64,000 nt of DNA from Flavobacteriaceae bacterium. Its GTDB lineage: Bacteria > Bacteroidota > Bacteroidia > Flavobacteriales > Flavobacteriaceae. The stretch is from positions 12,326-76,325 of the forward strand of contig PBJR01000011.1 in assembly GCA_002721175.1 (NCBI GenBank). The letters are read 5' to 3'. The position numbers were made by a program, and so were the translations under genes. The stretch's first letter is position 1; every line of letters begins with the position of its first letter. This document shows, piece by piece, positions 20,036-30,050 of this stretch. Below the pieces are notes generated by a model. That model was not told the origin of the DNA. It searched no databases and was given only the letters and a program-made list of their open reading frames with translations.

Positions 20036-21205
20036 ATGTCTAAAAACATTATTCAAATTTTTGATACTACATTGAGAGATGGTGAACAAGTACCTGGGTG
20101 TAAACTCAATAAATCTCAAAAAATTATAATTGCAGAACAGCTAGATCTCATGGGCGTTGACATCATAGAAGCTGGTTTTCCTGTTTCAAGTCCTGGAGAT
20201 TATTCTTCAGTTTCGGAGGTTAGTAAAGTTGTGAAAAATGCTGCTGTTTGTGCACTAAGTAGATCAGTTGAAAAAGATATAGAGATTGCCGCAAAGGCAT
20301 TAAAATTTGCAAAATCTCCAAGAATTCACACTGGAATTGGAACATCTGATTTTCATATAAAGTTTAAATTTAAGTCTAATAGAAATTCCATAATTGATCG
20401 CGCAATTAGAGCTGTAAAATATGCCAAAAAATTTGTTAAGGATGTTGAGTTTTATGCTGAAGATGCTGGTAGAACTGATAACAAATATCTAGCAAAAGTT
20501 TGCGAGTCTGTGATAAAAGCTGGAGCAACTGTATTAAATATTCCTGACACCACTGGGTACTGTTTACCAGACGAGTATGGTTCTAAAATTAAGTTCCTCA
20601 GGGAAAATGTTAGAGGGATAGAGAAAATTACTATATCGTGTCACTGCCATAATGACCTAGGCCTAGCAACTGCAAATTCTATTCAGGGTATTATGAATGG
20701 TGCTAAACAAATTGAATGCACAGTAAATGGAATCGGTGAAAGAGCAGGAAATACTGCTTTAGAAGAAGTTGTAATGATTATGAAGCAACATCCTTCTTTA
20801 AAAATGGATACCAATATTAATACTTCAATGCTTTATGGAGTGAGTCAAATTGTTTCTGATAATATGGGTATTTACACTCAACCAAACAAGGCTATTGTTG
20901 GGGCCAATGCATTTGCTCACAGTTCTGGTATTCACCAAGACGGAGTTATAAAAAATAGGAAAACTTATGAGATTATTGACCCTAAAGACGTTGGTGTAAC
21001 TGAATCTGCAATAGTTCTCACTGCTAGATCTGGAAGGGCAGCATTAGCCTACAGAGCAAAGAATATTGGTTATGAACTCACTAAACTTCAATTGGATGTA
21101 ATTTACACTGATTTTTTAAAATTTGCAGATGTTAATAAAGAAATCAATGACAATGATATTCATAAAATAATTGAGTCTAGCTATATATACCAAGAACTTC
21201 GCTGA
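20036..21205 (+). CDS. leuA: 2-isopropylmalate synthase, short form lacking the C-terminal regulatory domain
   Basis: [49 protein letters not shown]; 389 aa; first gene of a leuACDB operon. Confidence 0.9.
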   Translation: MSKNIIQIFDTTLRDGEQVPGCKLNKSQKIIIAEQLDLMGVDIIEAGFPVSSPGDYSSVSEVSKVVKNAAVCALSRSVEKDIEIAAKALKFAKSPRIHTGIGTSDFHIKFKFKSNRNSIIDRAIRAVKYAKKFVKDVEFYAEDAGRTDNKYLAKVCESVIKAGATVLNIPDTTGYCLPDEYGSKIKFLRENVRGIEKITISCHCHNDLGLATANSIQGIMNGAKQIECTVNGIGERAGNTALEEVVMIMKQHPSLKMDTNINTSMLYGVSQIVSDNMGIYTQPNKAIVGANAFAHSSGIHQDGVIKNRKTYEIIDPKDVGVTESAIVLTARSGRAALAYRAKNIGYELTKLQLDVIYTDFLKFADVNKEINDNDIHKIIESSYIYQELR

Positions 21206-21207
21206 GT

Positions 21208-22590
21208 ATGAAAGAAACACTTTTTGACAAAGTCTGGGATTCTCATGTTGTTGAATCCATAAAAAAAGGTCCTCAAATTTTATACATCGATAAACACCTT
21301 ATTCATGAAGTGACTAGCCCTCAGGCTTTTAATGAATTAAAAAAAAGGAAAATACCTATTTTTAGGCCTAAGCAAATTTTAGCTACTGCCGATCACAATA
21401 CCCCTACAAAAGACCAGCATTTGCCTTTAAGAGATGAATTATCAAGGAATCAGCTTAGCCAGCTTTCAAAAAACTGTACTGAAAACAATATCATGCTTTA
21501 TAACTTAGGACACAAATACAACGGAATTGTGCACGTTATAGCGCCTGAACTTGGTATAACCCAACCCGGTATGACAATTGTTTGCGGAGATAGTCACACC
21601 TCAACACATGGTGCATTTGGTGCCATAGCTTTTGGGATTGGAACAAGTCAAGTTGCACAAGTTTTTGCTAGTCAATGTGTATTAATAAATAAACCAAAAA
21701 GTTTAAGAGTGACTGTAAATGGATGTCTGAAAAAAGGTGTTTTACCTAAAGATGTTATACTTTACATTATATCAAAATTGGGAACGAATGCAGGAACAGG
21801 ATACTTTTGCGAATACGCAGGTGAGGTCTTTGAAAATATGAGCATGGAGGGAAGAATGACTGTCTGTAATATGAGCATTGAAATGGGAGCTAGAGGTGGT
21901 ATGATAGCTCCAGACCAAACTACTCTTGACTATTTAATTGGTCGAAAATATGTGCCTAAAGGTAATAAGTTTGATGAAAAAGCAACGTTTTGGAAAACTC
22001 TCAAAACTGATGAGGGTGCTAAATTTGACAAAGAATATTACTTTGCAGCTGAGGATATATCACCTATGATTACCTATGGAACAAATCCTGGAATGGGAAT
22101 TAAGATTACGGAAGATATCCCTGTAAAAAATAATGAATCTTTCGAAAAATCATTAGAATACATGAATCTCACCAAAGGCGAATCATTAATTAATAAAGAA
22201 ATAAATTATGTATTTATTGGTAGCTGTACTAATTCTAGAATTGAAGATTTTAGAGTCGCTGCAAATTATGTTAAAGGAAAGCAAAAGGCAAAAAATGTTA
22301 CTGCTTGGCTTGTACCAGGAAGTCGCCAAGTTAAGGCACAAATTAAAGCCGAGGGACTTCAAAATATATTTGAAGCAGCTGGTTTTGAATTGAGAGAACC
22401 TGGTTGCTCGGCTTGCCTTGCAATGAATGATGACAAAATTCCAAAGGGAGAATATTGTGTCTCAACATCAAACAGAAATTTTGAAGGCAGACAAGGGCCA
22501 GGTGCAAGGACTATATTAGCAAGTCCATTAGTTGCTGCAGCAACTGCCATAAAAGGAAAAATTATTGATATTACTCAAGAAAATACTTGA
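21208..22590 (+). CDS. leuC: 3-isopropylmalate dehydratase large subunit
   Basis: [49 protein letters not shown]; operon context. Confidence 0.97.
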   Translation: MKETLFDKVWDSHVVESIKKGPQILYIDKHLIHEVTSPQAFNELKKRKIPIFRPKQILATADHNTPTKDQHLPLRDELSRNQLSQLSKNCTENNIMLYNLGHKYNGIVHVIAPELGITQPGMTIVCGDSHTSTHGAFGAIAFGIGTSQVAQVFASQCVLINKPKSLRVTVNGCLKKGVLPKDVILYIISKLGTNAGTGYFCEYAGEVFENMSMEGRMTVCNMSIEMGARGGMIAPDQTTLDYLIGRKYVPKGNKFDEKATFWKTLKTDEGAKFDKEYYFAAEDISPMITYGTNPGMGIKITEDIPVKNNESFEKSLEYMNLTKGESLINKEINYVFIGSCTNSRIEDFRVAANYVKGKQKAKNVTAWLVPGSRQVKAQIKAEGLQNIFEAAGFELREPGCSACLAMNDDKIPKGEYCVSTSNRNFEGRQGPGARTILASPLVAAATAIKGKIIDITQENT

Positions 22591-23186
22591 TGGAAAAATT
22601 TAGCACCCTTAAATCCAGAGCAGTACCATTAAATATCTCTAATATTGATACTGACCAAATTATTCCAGCTCGTTTTTTAAAAGCTACTAATAAAAAAGGA
22701 TTTGGTGACAATCTTTTTAGAGACTGGCGTTTCGATAAAGTTGGAAATTTAAAATCTGATTTTCCTTTAAATAAACCGATCTACAGCGGAAGCATACTTG
22801 TCGTAGGAAATAATTTTGGTTGTGGATCGAGTCGGGAACATGCAGCTTGGGCTTTAACTGATTATGGATTTAAGGTGATTATTTCAAGTTTTTTCGCTGA
22901 TATATTTAAGGCTAACGCATTAAATAATGGCCTACTTACGGTTGAAGTTAGTGATGAGTTTCTTGTCTATCTTTTTAAATTGATTGAAGAAAATAATAAA
23001 ATTGAAATAATTGTTAATTTGAAAAAGCAAACGATAAACATTGACGGAGAATCAATGTCAACAAGCTTTGAGATTGATTCTTACAAAAAAACCTGTCTAA
23101 TTAAAGGCCATGACGATATTGCCTTTCTCTTGAGCCAAAAAGAAAAAATTATTTCCTTTGAAAAACAAAACATAAATTTAAAATGA
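22587..23186 (+). CDS. leuD: 3-isopropylmalate dehydratase small subunit
   Basis: [31 protein letters not shown]. The track Met at 22587 overlaps leuC; the second ATG (22590) is an alternative start. Confidence 0.96.
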   Translation: MMEKFSTLKSRAVPLNISNIDTDQIIPARFLKATNKKGFGDNLFRDWRFDKVGNLKSDFPLNKPIYSGSILVVGNNFGCGSSREHAAWALTDYGFKVIISSFFADIFKANALNNGLLTVEVSDEFLVYLFKLIEENNKIEIIVNLKKQTINIDGESMSTSFEIDSYKKTCLIKGHDDIAFLLSQKEKIISFEKQNINLK

Positions 23187-24250
23187 CATTAAATATTGCT
23201 GTTTTACCTGGGGATGGTGTGGGTCCAGAAGTCATTGCTCAAGCATTAAAAGTTATGAAGGTAATTAGTATAAAGTTTAATCACAATTTAAATTTTTCCT
23301 TCGCTAATTTAGGTGCTATTGCAATAAAAAAGGAAGGAGTCCCACTTCCTAACAATACACTCAAAATCTGTAAGAACTCTGATGCTATTTTATTTGGTGC
23401 GATTGGAGACCCAAAATATGACAATAACCCCACAAAAAAAATTCGTCCAGAACAAGGATTATTAGAATTACGTAAACAATTAAACTTATTTGCTAATATT
23501 AGACCTGTAAAAGCTTATGAAACCACTTTAAAAAACTCGCCTCTTAAAAAGAAAGTAATTTGTGGAACAGATATTTTAATATATCGAGAATTAACTGGTG
23601 GATTATATTTCGGCGAAAAAAAAGTAACTAATGACGGTAATTATGCCTCAGATTTGTGTTCATATGGCAGACAAGACATCGAAAGAATAAGTGAACTTGC
23701 CTTTAAAGCTGCAAAAAACAGGAATAATAAACTAACCCTGATTGATAAAGCTAATGTATTAGAAACATCCAGGCTTTGGAGAAAAGTTGTCAAGGAAATT
23801 AGCAATAAATATCCTGAGGTTAAATTAGATTTTTTATTCGTTGACAATGCTGCTATGCAAATAGTTCAAAATCCTAAACAATTTGATGTGATTTTAACAG
23901 AAAATTTATTTGGTGATATAATTAGTGACGAGGCAAGCGTTATTGCAGGCTCAATTGGTTTGCTAGCCTCCGCATCAGTTGGTGATAAACATGCTCTTTT
24001 TGAACCTATTCATGGATCTTACCCTCAGGCGACTGGGAAAGGAATCGCAAACCCAATCGCATCCATTTTGTCTGTTGCTATGTTATTTGAACACTTTTCT
24101 TTAAGTGAGGAGGCCGCTATAATTAAAGAAGCTGTTGATGCCTCTTTAAAGTCAGGGATAACCACACCGGACCTTAACAATAAGTCTAGTAATATAACAA
24201 CTGAAAAAGTTGGTAGCTTTATCATAGATTATATTGATAAAATTGATTAA
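23183..24250 (+). CDS. leuB: 3-isopropylmalate dehydrogenase
   Basis: [54 protein letters not shown]. Confidence 0.97.
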   Translation: MTLNIAVLPGDGVGPEVIAQALKVMKVISIKFNHNLNFSFANLGAIAIKKEGVPLPNNTLKICKNSDAILFGAIGDPKYDNNPTKKIRPEQGLLELRKQLNLFANIRPVKAYETTLKNSPLKKKVICGTDILIYRELTGGLYFGEKKVTNDGNYASDLCSYGRQDIERISELAFKAAKNRNNKLTLIDKANVLETSRLWRKVVKEISNKYPEVKLDFLFVDNAAMQIVQNPKQFDVILTENLFGDIISDEASVIAGSIGLLASASVGDKHALFEPIHGSYPQATGKGIANPIASILSVAMLFEHFSLSEEAAIIKEAVDASLKSGITTPDLNNKSSNITTEKVGSFIIDYIDKID

Positions 24251-24311
24251 TTGAAATTTACAGCTCAAAATTTAATTTGAAATAATCACTTCTGTTAAAT
24301 TTTATGAAATA

Positions 24312-24342
24312 AAAAACCCCACAAAAAGTGTGGGGTTTTTTT
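24312..24342. terminator. Bidirectional Rho-independent terminator between convergent leuB and rng
   Basis: aaaaaccccaca-aaaag-tgtggggttttttt: GC-rich stem flanked by A- and T-tracts. Confidence 0.9.
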
Positions 24343-24343
24343 A

Positions 24344-25891
24344 TCAAAACTTAATTGATTTGCCTTCATCGGTTTTAAACCGATATTCTAGATATGTGTA
24401 AGCATCTCTTGGCATTATTTTGATCCAAATCTTATATCTCAAAAACCATTTCATCCGGATCGATATAAAACCTTTTGTCAAAAAAGCTGCAATGAAAGGA
24501 TGAATATTCAAGGTCAATTTTTTCAAACCTCTTTTAACAATTGAGTCTAACTGATTATTAATTTTATCAATTAAAACAATAGGAGCCTCAATTTCGGATC
24601 CAAAAGGGCCATTTGGATTTGGCTCATTTGTCTTTATATTCATCTCTGGACGAACTCTCTGACGAGTTATTTGAATCAGCCCAAATTTACTTGGAGGTAA
24701 AATTTTATGTTTAGCACGATCTTCCTTCATTTCATCTATTAAATGATTAAATAGCTTTCTTCTATTTTCTGAGCTATTCATATCAATGAAATCCACAACT
24801 ATTATGCCCCCCATATCGCGAAGCCTGAACTGTCTCGCTAACTCTTTTGCCGCTATCAAATTAACTTCAATAGCAGTGTCTTCCTGATTTTTTTCCTTAC
24901 TAGTTCTATTCCCACTATTAACGTCAACCACGTGCAGAGCTTCAGTATGTTCAATTATTAAATAAGCTCCTTTAGGCAAACGAACAGTTTTACCAAAAGA
25001 AACTTTTATTTGCCGTTCAATGCCAAACTTCTCAAAAATAGGAGTTTTAGAGTTATAATATTTAACTATATCTTCTTTGTGAGGAGCAATTTCAAAAATA
25101 TAATCTTTAATTTTTGCACATAAATCGATGTTGTCAACAAATATTTTGGTGAAACTATCATTAAAAATATCCCGCAGAATTGAGGAAGCTTTATTCATCT
25201 CACCCAAAATTTTTGAGGGTGTTTGTGCATTTGGAATACGACTACAAACGTCTTCCCACTTTCTGTAAAGATTTTGTAAATCTCTATCAAGTTCAGCTAC
25301 TTTCTGACCTTGAGCTACAGTCCTAATTATTACTCCGAATCCCTTAGGAGTAATACTTTTGACTAAGCGCTTGAGCCTATCTTTTTCTGAGCTACTTTCG
25401 ATCTTTTGGGAAATTGAAATTCTGCTTGAAAATGGTACAAGGACTAAATAACGTCCAGCGAACGAAATTTCTGAACTTATCCTAGGACCTTTTGTTGAAA
25501 TAGGTTCTTTAACAATTTGAACCAGTAACGTTTGATTAGATTTGATAACCTTATCGATTTTACCATCTTTATCGATATCTTTCTCGTATACAAAATCATT
25601 TAGAGAAAAATTTTTATTTTTTCCTGTGCTTACACTTTTTATAAATTTCATTAAAGATAAAAGTCTTGGTCCTAAATCGTGATAGTGCAAAAATGCATCT
25701 TTTTGATAACCAACATTAACAAATGCAGCGTTTAGGCCAGGAATAGCTTTTCGTACTTTGGCTAAAAATACGTCGCCAACAGAAAATTTATTATTGTCTT
25801 TATCTTTTTGAAACTCAACTAGTTTTCCTTCTTTTAACAAGGCAAAATCAACATTGTCAGAATTAGAGCGAATTATTAGTTCTTTATTCAT
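24344..25891 (-). CDS. rng: Ribonuclease E/G family protein (RNase G)
   Basis: S1-like N-terminus, ALHVVDVNSGNR, RDMGGIIVVDFIDM, GLIQITRQR. Start placed at MNKELIIRS (25891), because the track start (25939) lies upstream of a TACATTTG -7 element. Confidence 0.93.
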   Translation of the reverse strand: MNKELIIRSNSDNVDFALLKEGKLVEFQKDKDNNKFSVGDVFLAKVRKAIPGLNAAFVNVGYQKDAFLHYHDLGPRLLSLMKFIKSVSTGKNKNFSLNDFVYEKDIDKDGKIDKVIKSNQTLLVQIVKEPISTKGPRISSEISFAGRYLVLVPFSSRISISQKIESSSEKDRLKRLVKSITPKGFGVIIRTVAQGQKVAELDRDLQNLYRKWEDVCSRIPNAQTPSKILGEMNKASSILRDIFNDSFTKIFVDNIDLCAKIKDYIFEIAPHKEDIVKYYNSKTPIFEKFGIERQIKVSFGKTVRLPKGAYLIIEHTEALHVVDVNSGNRTSKEKNQEDTAIEVNLIAAKELARQFRLRDMGGIIVVDFIDMNSSENRRKLFNHLIDEMKEDRAKHKILPPSKFGLIQITRQRVRPEMNIKTNEPNPNGPFGSEIEAPIVLIDKINNQLDSIVKRGLKKLTLNIHPFIAAFLTKGFISIRMKWFLRYKIWIKIMPRDAYTYLEYRFKTDEGKSIKF

Positions 25892-25915
25892 AATGTTAAT
25901 TTTGGTCTTTACATG

Positions 25916-25923
25916 CAAATGTA
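25916..25923 (-). promoter_or_regulatory. Putative -7 element TACATTTG for rng, inside an 8-bp inverted repeat
   Basis: Reverse complement of caaatgta, 24 nt upstream of ATG 25891; inverted repeat CTTTACAT-GCAA-ATGTAAAG at 25907-25926. Confidence 0.5.
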
Positions 25924-25977
25924 AAGATTGATTATACAATAATTCTTTTAAATATCATAAGTGAAATTATGATTAAA

Positions 25978-26002
25978 ACTTGTAGCTAATAAAACTACAA
26001 GT
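25978..26002 (-). terminator. Probable terminator hairpin downstream of the HU / 29-aa basic protein unit
   Basis: ACTTGTAG-ctaataaaa-CTACAAGT; on the minus strand the hairpin is followed by TTTTAATC. Confidence 0.5.
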
Positions 26003-26101
26003 GTCACAGGATCTTATCCCGATTAATTCATTTATTCGCAAAGGCATACGAAATAACGAATTTAATGTCAATGAACGTAAAAGTAATACAAAGTTATTGG
26101 T

Positions 26102-26191
26102 TTACTTTTTCTTGTGTCGATTTGCACGACGCCTTTTCTTACGCTTATGCGTTGCAACCTTGTGTCTTTTTCTTTTTTTACCACTTGGCAT
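26102..26191 (-). CDS. 29-aa extremely basic protein MPSGKKRKRHKVATHKRKKRRRANRHKKK; candidate small ribosomal protein (bL38 or COX24/AURKAIP1/bS22-like)
   Basis: ATG to TAA translated manually on the minus strand; 10 nt after the HU stop region begins the spacer (ATG is 20 bp downstream of the HU stop); about 65% Lys/Arg/His; below the length cutoff of the ORF track. Confidence 0.85.
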   Translation of the reverse strand: MPSGKKRKRHKVATHKRKKRRRANRHKKK

Positions 26192-26211
26192 ACTTTATAA
26201 ACTTTCTTTAT

Positions 26212-26505
26212 TTAATTATTAACTCGAACTTTTTTTTTAACAACTTCAAGAAAAATTTTCGACGGTTTAAAGGATGGAATGTTATGCGCTGGGATTTTGA
26301 TTGAAGTATTTTTTAATATATTTCTACCAATCTTCTCAGCGCGTGTTTTGATCACAAAACTACCAAAACCCCTGAGATAAACATTATTACCTGACTGCAA
26401 TGATTCTTTTACTTCTCGCATAAAAGATTCTAAGGTTGCTAGCACATCAGATTTTTCTATACCTAAATCGTCGGATATTTTTGTTACTATTTCTGCCTTC
26501 GTCAT
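26212..26505 (-). CDS. HU/IHF family DNA-binding protein
   Basis: MTKAEIVTKISDDLGIEKSDV...GNNVYLRGFGSFVIKTRAEKIGRNI. Confidence 0.95.
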   Translation of the reverse strand: MTKAEIVTKISDDLGIEKSDVLATLESFMREVKESLQSGNNVYLRGFGSFVIKTRAEKIGRNILKNTSIKIPAHNIPSFKPSKIFLEVVKKKVRVNN

Positions 26506-26545
26506 AATTACTAAATTATAAAAGTAAATGATACCTGAGGGGATG

Positions 26546-26553
26546 CAAATATA
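26546..26553 (-). promoter_or_regulatory. Putative -7 element TATATTTG for the HU / 29-aa protein unit
   Basis: TAnnTTTG match 40 nt upstream of the HU ATG. Confidence 0.5.
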
Positions 26554-26611
26554 TGTATTTTAAATTCAATATATCAAACCAAAATAATTAAAATTTAATC
26601 CTTTAATATTT

Positions 26612-26619
26612 TATTTTTG
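26612..26619 (+). promoter_or_regulatory. Putative -7 element TATTTTTG for mutY
   Basis: Exact TAnnTTTG match 15 nt before ATG 26635. Confidence 0.5.
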
Positions 26620-26634
26620 TAAATATTGAAAAAA

Positions 26635-27675
26635 ATGGATTTTAATTTAAGGGTAGCTGAATGGTATAGATCTCACAAAAGACCTCTACCTTGGAGAGAA
26701 TCAAAAGAGCCCTATAAAATTTGGTTATCTGAAGTTATACTTCAACAAACTCAAATTAAACAGGGATTACCCTATTATCTAAAATTTATAAAAAAGTACC
26801 CTTCAGTATTTGAGTTAGCAAAAGCCAGCGAGGATGAAATTTTAAAAAATTGGCAAGGGCTTGGCTATTACAGTCGGGCACGTAATCTTCATACCACAGC
26901 CAAACATATTGTTGATAAATTTGATGGTATTTTCCCTAATTCATATAAAGATTTAATTAAACTAAAAGGAGTTGGAGATTATACAGCAAGTGCTATTGCA
27001 TCTATTTGCTTTGAAGAATCCGTTGCAGTTTTAGATGGAAATGTGTACAGAGTGCTGTCCAGGTATTTTGGAATTCATACTCCGATTAACACAGGAAAAG
27101 GGTTTAGAGAATTTAAAACATTAGCAACAAAATTACTGCCATTAAGTCAATTTGGTGACTACAATCAAGCTGTTATGGATTTTGGGGCGAAACAATGCAA
27201 GCCTGTTTCACCTGACTGCAGAAAATGTACACTCAGTGAAAAATGTATTGCATTATCTGATGGCTTTGTTAAAACTTTACCCATCAAAATAAAAAATAAT
27301 AAAATTTTAAAGCGTTATTTCAATTTCATAATATTAAAAACGATTAACAATAGAACAATACTTGAGAAAAGATTACAAAAAGACATATGGAAAGAACTAT
27401 ATCAATTCCCCCTCATTGAAACAAAAGTGTCCATTACTAAAAAATCTCTAATTCTTAATGATGATTTTAAATCAAGGTTTGGAAATAAGCTAAAATCAAT
27501 TAAGCTGTTGAACTCAAAACAAATAATCCAAAATCTATCACATCAAAAACTTCATATTAAGTTTTGGGAAATTCAAATTGACAAAAAGTTAAAAAATAGT
27601 ATTGATTGGAAACAAACCAAAAGTTATGCATTACCAATTGTAATTGCAGAATTTATTAATAATTTTAGTAAATAA
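26635..27675 (+). CDS. mutY: A/G-specific adenine glycosylase
   Basis: LPWRESKEPYKIWLSEVILQQTQI, GVGDYTASAIASI, VLDGNVYRVLSR, Fe-S C-x6-C-x2-C-x5-C. ATG at 26635 preferred over the TTG at 26626. Confidence 0.95.
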   Translation: MDFNLRVAEWYRSHKRPLPWRESKEPYKIWLSEVILQQTQIKQGLPYYLKFIKKYPSVFELAKASEDEILKNWQGLGYYSRARNLHTTAKHIVDKFDGIFPNSYKDLIKLKGVGDYTASAIASICFEESVAVLDGNVYRVLSRYFGIHTPINTGKGFREFKTLATKLLPLSQFGDYNQAVMDFGAKQCKPVSPDCRKCTLSEKCIALSDGFVKTLPIKIKNNKILKRYFNFIILKTINNRTILEKRLQKDIWKELYQFPLIETKVSITKKSLILNDDFKSRFGNKLKSIKLLNSKQIIQNLSHQKLHIKFWEIQIDKKLKNSIDWKQTKSYALPIVIAEFINNFSK

Positions 27676-27722
27676 ATTATCAATTTTAAATATATTTATA
27701 TAAACTTTCTTAAAAAACAAAC

Positions 27723-28157
27723 ATGTCAGGAACACTGAACAAAGTTATGCTAATTGGCCATCTGGGTGACAAAGTTAAAATTCACTATTTTGACGATAAA
27801 AATTGCATAGGCAGATTTTCAATAGCAACTAACGAAACTTACATTAATAAACAAACTAATGAAAAGATAACAAACACTGAGTGGCACAATGTGATAGTTA
27901 GAAATAAAGCTGCCGAAATCTGTGAAAAATATCTAAATAAAGGAGATCGTGTATATATTGAGGGTAAAATCAAAACTAGAAAATGGCAAGATGACAAAGG
28001 AGATGACCGCTACTCAACCGAAATAGCATGCACTGACTTTACTTTCTTAACAAACAAAACAGAAGCAAGTTTAGGATCAGTTAACGATCAAAAAGACACA
28101 TTTCATATCGGGGAAAATGACTCAAAAGAGGGCAAAAAAACAGATTTACCATTTTAA
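27723..28157 (+). CDS. ssb: Single-stranded DNA-binding protein
   Basis: OB-fold sequence (NKVMLIGHLGDKVKI, EWHNVIVRNKAAEICEKYLNKGDRVYIEGKI) and acidic DLPF tail. Confidence 0.95.
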   Translation: MSGTLNKVMLIGHLGDKVKIHYFDDKNCIGRFSIATNETYINKQTNEKITNTEWHNVIVRNKAAEICEKYLNKGDRVYIEGKIKTRKWQDDKGDDRYSTEIACTDFTFLTNKTEASLGSVNDQKDTFHIGENDSKEGKKTDLPF

Positions 28158-28207
28158 AACTAAGCCTGTAAAAACTAATTCAACTACACTAAACCACTAA
28201 CCATACT

Positions 28208-29488
28208 TTGATTTTAGAAATTTCATTAATTCTTGTTTTGTTATTTTGTTCTGCGCTTGTTTCTGGAGCTGAGGTAGCATTGTTTTCTCTCAAAAAAAGT
28301 GATTTAAAAAATTTTACTAGTAAAAGTTCTAGGTCTGAAAAGATTATCAAAGACCTACTCAAGCGACCAAAAAAATTATTAGCAACTATTTTAGTCGCAA
28401 ATAACTTTATTAATATTGCTATTATTCTTTTATTTTCCTCACTAAACAATAGCTTATTTAATAGTCTGGATTTGAAATTCAATTTTTTTTTTATAAAAAT
28501 TGATTTAGTTTTTTTTATCGAAGTAATAGTAATCAGTTTTTTAATTCTACTTTTTGGTGAAATTCTACCAAAAGTTTATGCCAATAGAAATAATATTAAA
28601 TTTTCATTACTCATGGCTCAGCCTCTAAAGTTTATGGACTATTTTTTCTATCTCATTAGTCAACCTATGCAAAATCTAACGGTACTCATTCAAAAAAAAC
28701 TTGGTAAGCAAAAAACTAATTTGAGTGTCGATTATCTTTCTAAAGCACTTGACCTAACTAGTGAAGAAGATACAACAAAAGAAGAACAGAAAATATTAAG
28801 AGGAATTGTGTCTTTTGGAAATACTGAAACAAAGCAAGTTATGCGACCTAGAATTGATATTTTTGCACTGAAGACGTCTACAAATTTTAAAAATATAGTA
28901 AATGAAATTGTAAAAAAAGGATTTTCTAGGATTCCGGTTTATGAAGAAAATATTGATTCAATTTCAGGTATTCTCTATTCAAAGGACTTATTACCACACT
29001 TAAATAAAAAAACATTTGATTGGAAATGCTTAGTAAGAGAACCTTTTTTTGTACCCGAAAATAAAAAACTAGATGATTTAATGGTAGAATTTCAAGAGAA
29101 AAAAATTCATCTTGCAATTGTTGTAGACGAATACGGCGGAACTTCAGGTGTTATTTCGCTTGAAGATATTATAGAAGAAATCGTAGGAGATATCAGTGAT
29201 GAATTTGATGACGATAATTTAATTTACTCAAAAATAGATGAAAAAAATTTTGTTTTTGAAGGTAAGACATCTTTAAAAGATTTTTACAGGATAATTAAAC
29301 TTCAAGATGAATCAATTTTTGAAGAAAAAAAGGGGGAGGCTGAAACATTAGCTGGGTTTGTATTAGAAATTTCTAAAAGCTTTCCAAAATTAGGTAGTAA
29401 AATAAAATTCAATAAATATATTTTCAATATTGAAAATATAAATAATAAGCGAATTAAGCGAATAAAAATTACTATAGTAGATGAATAA
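28208..29488 (+). CDS. gldE: Gliding motility-associated protein GldE (CNNM/HlyC-CorC, CBS domain family)
   Basis: DUF21 membrane domain, CBS pair, CorC_HlyC C-terminus; directly followed by gldD. Confidence 0.9.
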   Translation: MILEISLILVLLFCSALVSGAEVALFSLKKSDLKNFTSKSSRSEKIIKDLLKRPKKLLATILVANNFINIAIILLFSSLNNSLFNSLDLKFNFFFIKIDLVFFIEVIVISFLILLFGEILPKVYANRNNIKFSLLMAQPLKFMDYFFYLISQPMQNLTVLIQKKLGKQKTNLSVDYLSKALDLTSEEDTTKEEQKILRGIVSFGNTETKQVMRPRIDIFALKTSTNFKNIVNEIVKKGFSRIPVYEENIDSISGILYSKDLLPHLNKKTFDWKCLVREPFFVPENKKLDDLMVEFQEKKIHLAIVVDEYGGTSGVISLEDIIEEIVGDISDEFDDDNLIYSKIDEKNFVFEGKTSLKDFYRIIKLQDESIFEEKKGEAETLAGFVLEISKSFPKLGSKIKFNKYIFNIENINNKRIKRIKITIVDE

Positions 29489-30050
29489 ATTTTTAACCTT
29501 ATTGTTCTTTTTATTTTACGTTGGTTGCCTTGAAGTCAGTGTTCCAAAACCAAAATCATTTTTATATTTACTCTTCCCTAAAGCTGAATATGAAAAAATA
29601 GATTTGGAAATTCCATTCAAATTTGAAAAAAATAAAATAGCATCTCTTTCAAAATTCGAAATAAAAAATAAATCAAAAACTTTTAATCTTTTTTATAAAA
29701 ATTTTAATGCTGAAATAAATTTGTCTTACAGCACATTAAAAAACAACTTTGAAATTTATGTCAACGAAGCGGAATTTATAACAAATAGACACGAAAAATT
29801 AGCAAACGAATTGTCAAAAGTTGCTTATGAAAATTCAGAAAAAAGAGTTTATGCAAATTTATACGAGCTGACTGGACCAGTAGCTTCACAATGCCAATTT
29901 TACGCGACAGACAGCGTTAATCATTTTCTCTCAGGATCTCTTTACTTTAAAATAAAACCAAATTATGACTCAATTATGCCTGCAGTGAAGTATCTTAAAA
30001 ATGATATAGAAAGGCTGATTGAAAGTTTGGAGTGGAAATATCAAGATTGA
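29481..30050 (+). CDS. gldD: Gliding motility lipoprotein GldD
   Basis: 'VPKPKSFLYLLFPKAEYEKIDLEIPFKFE', 'GPVASQCQFYATDSVNHFLSGSLYF'; overlaps gldE. Confidence 0.92.
   Translation: MNKFLTLLFFLFYVGCLEVSVPKPKSFLYLLFPKAEYEKIDLEIPFKFEKNKIASLSKFEIKNKSKTFNLFYKNFNAEINLSYSTLKNNFEIYVNEAEFITNRHEKLANELSKVAYENSEKRVYANLYELTGPVASQCQFYATDSVNHFLSGSLYFKIKPNYDSIMPAVKYLKNDIERLIESLEWKYQD

Noticed and set aside
26001-26304. Plus-strand ORFs 26001..26222 and 26065..26304
   Set aside because: Antisense to the 29-aa basic gene and the HU 3' end; Phe/Leu/Arg-rich translation is the shadow of Lys-rich codons on the other strand.
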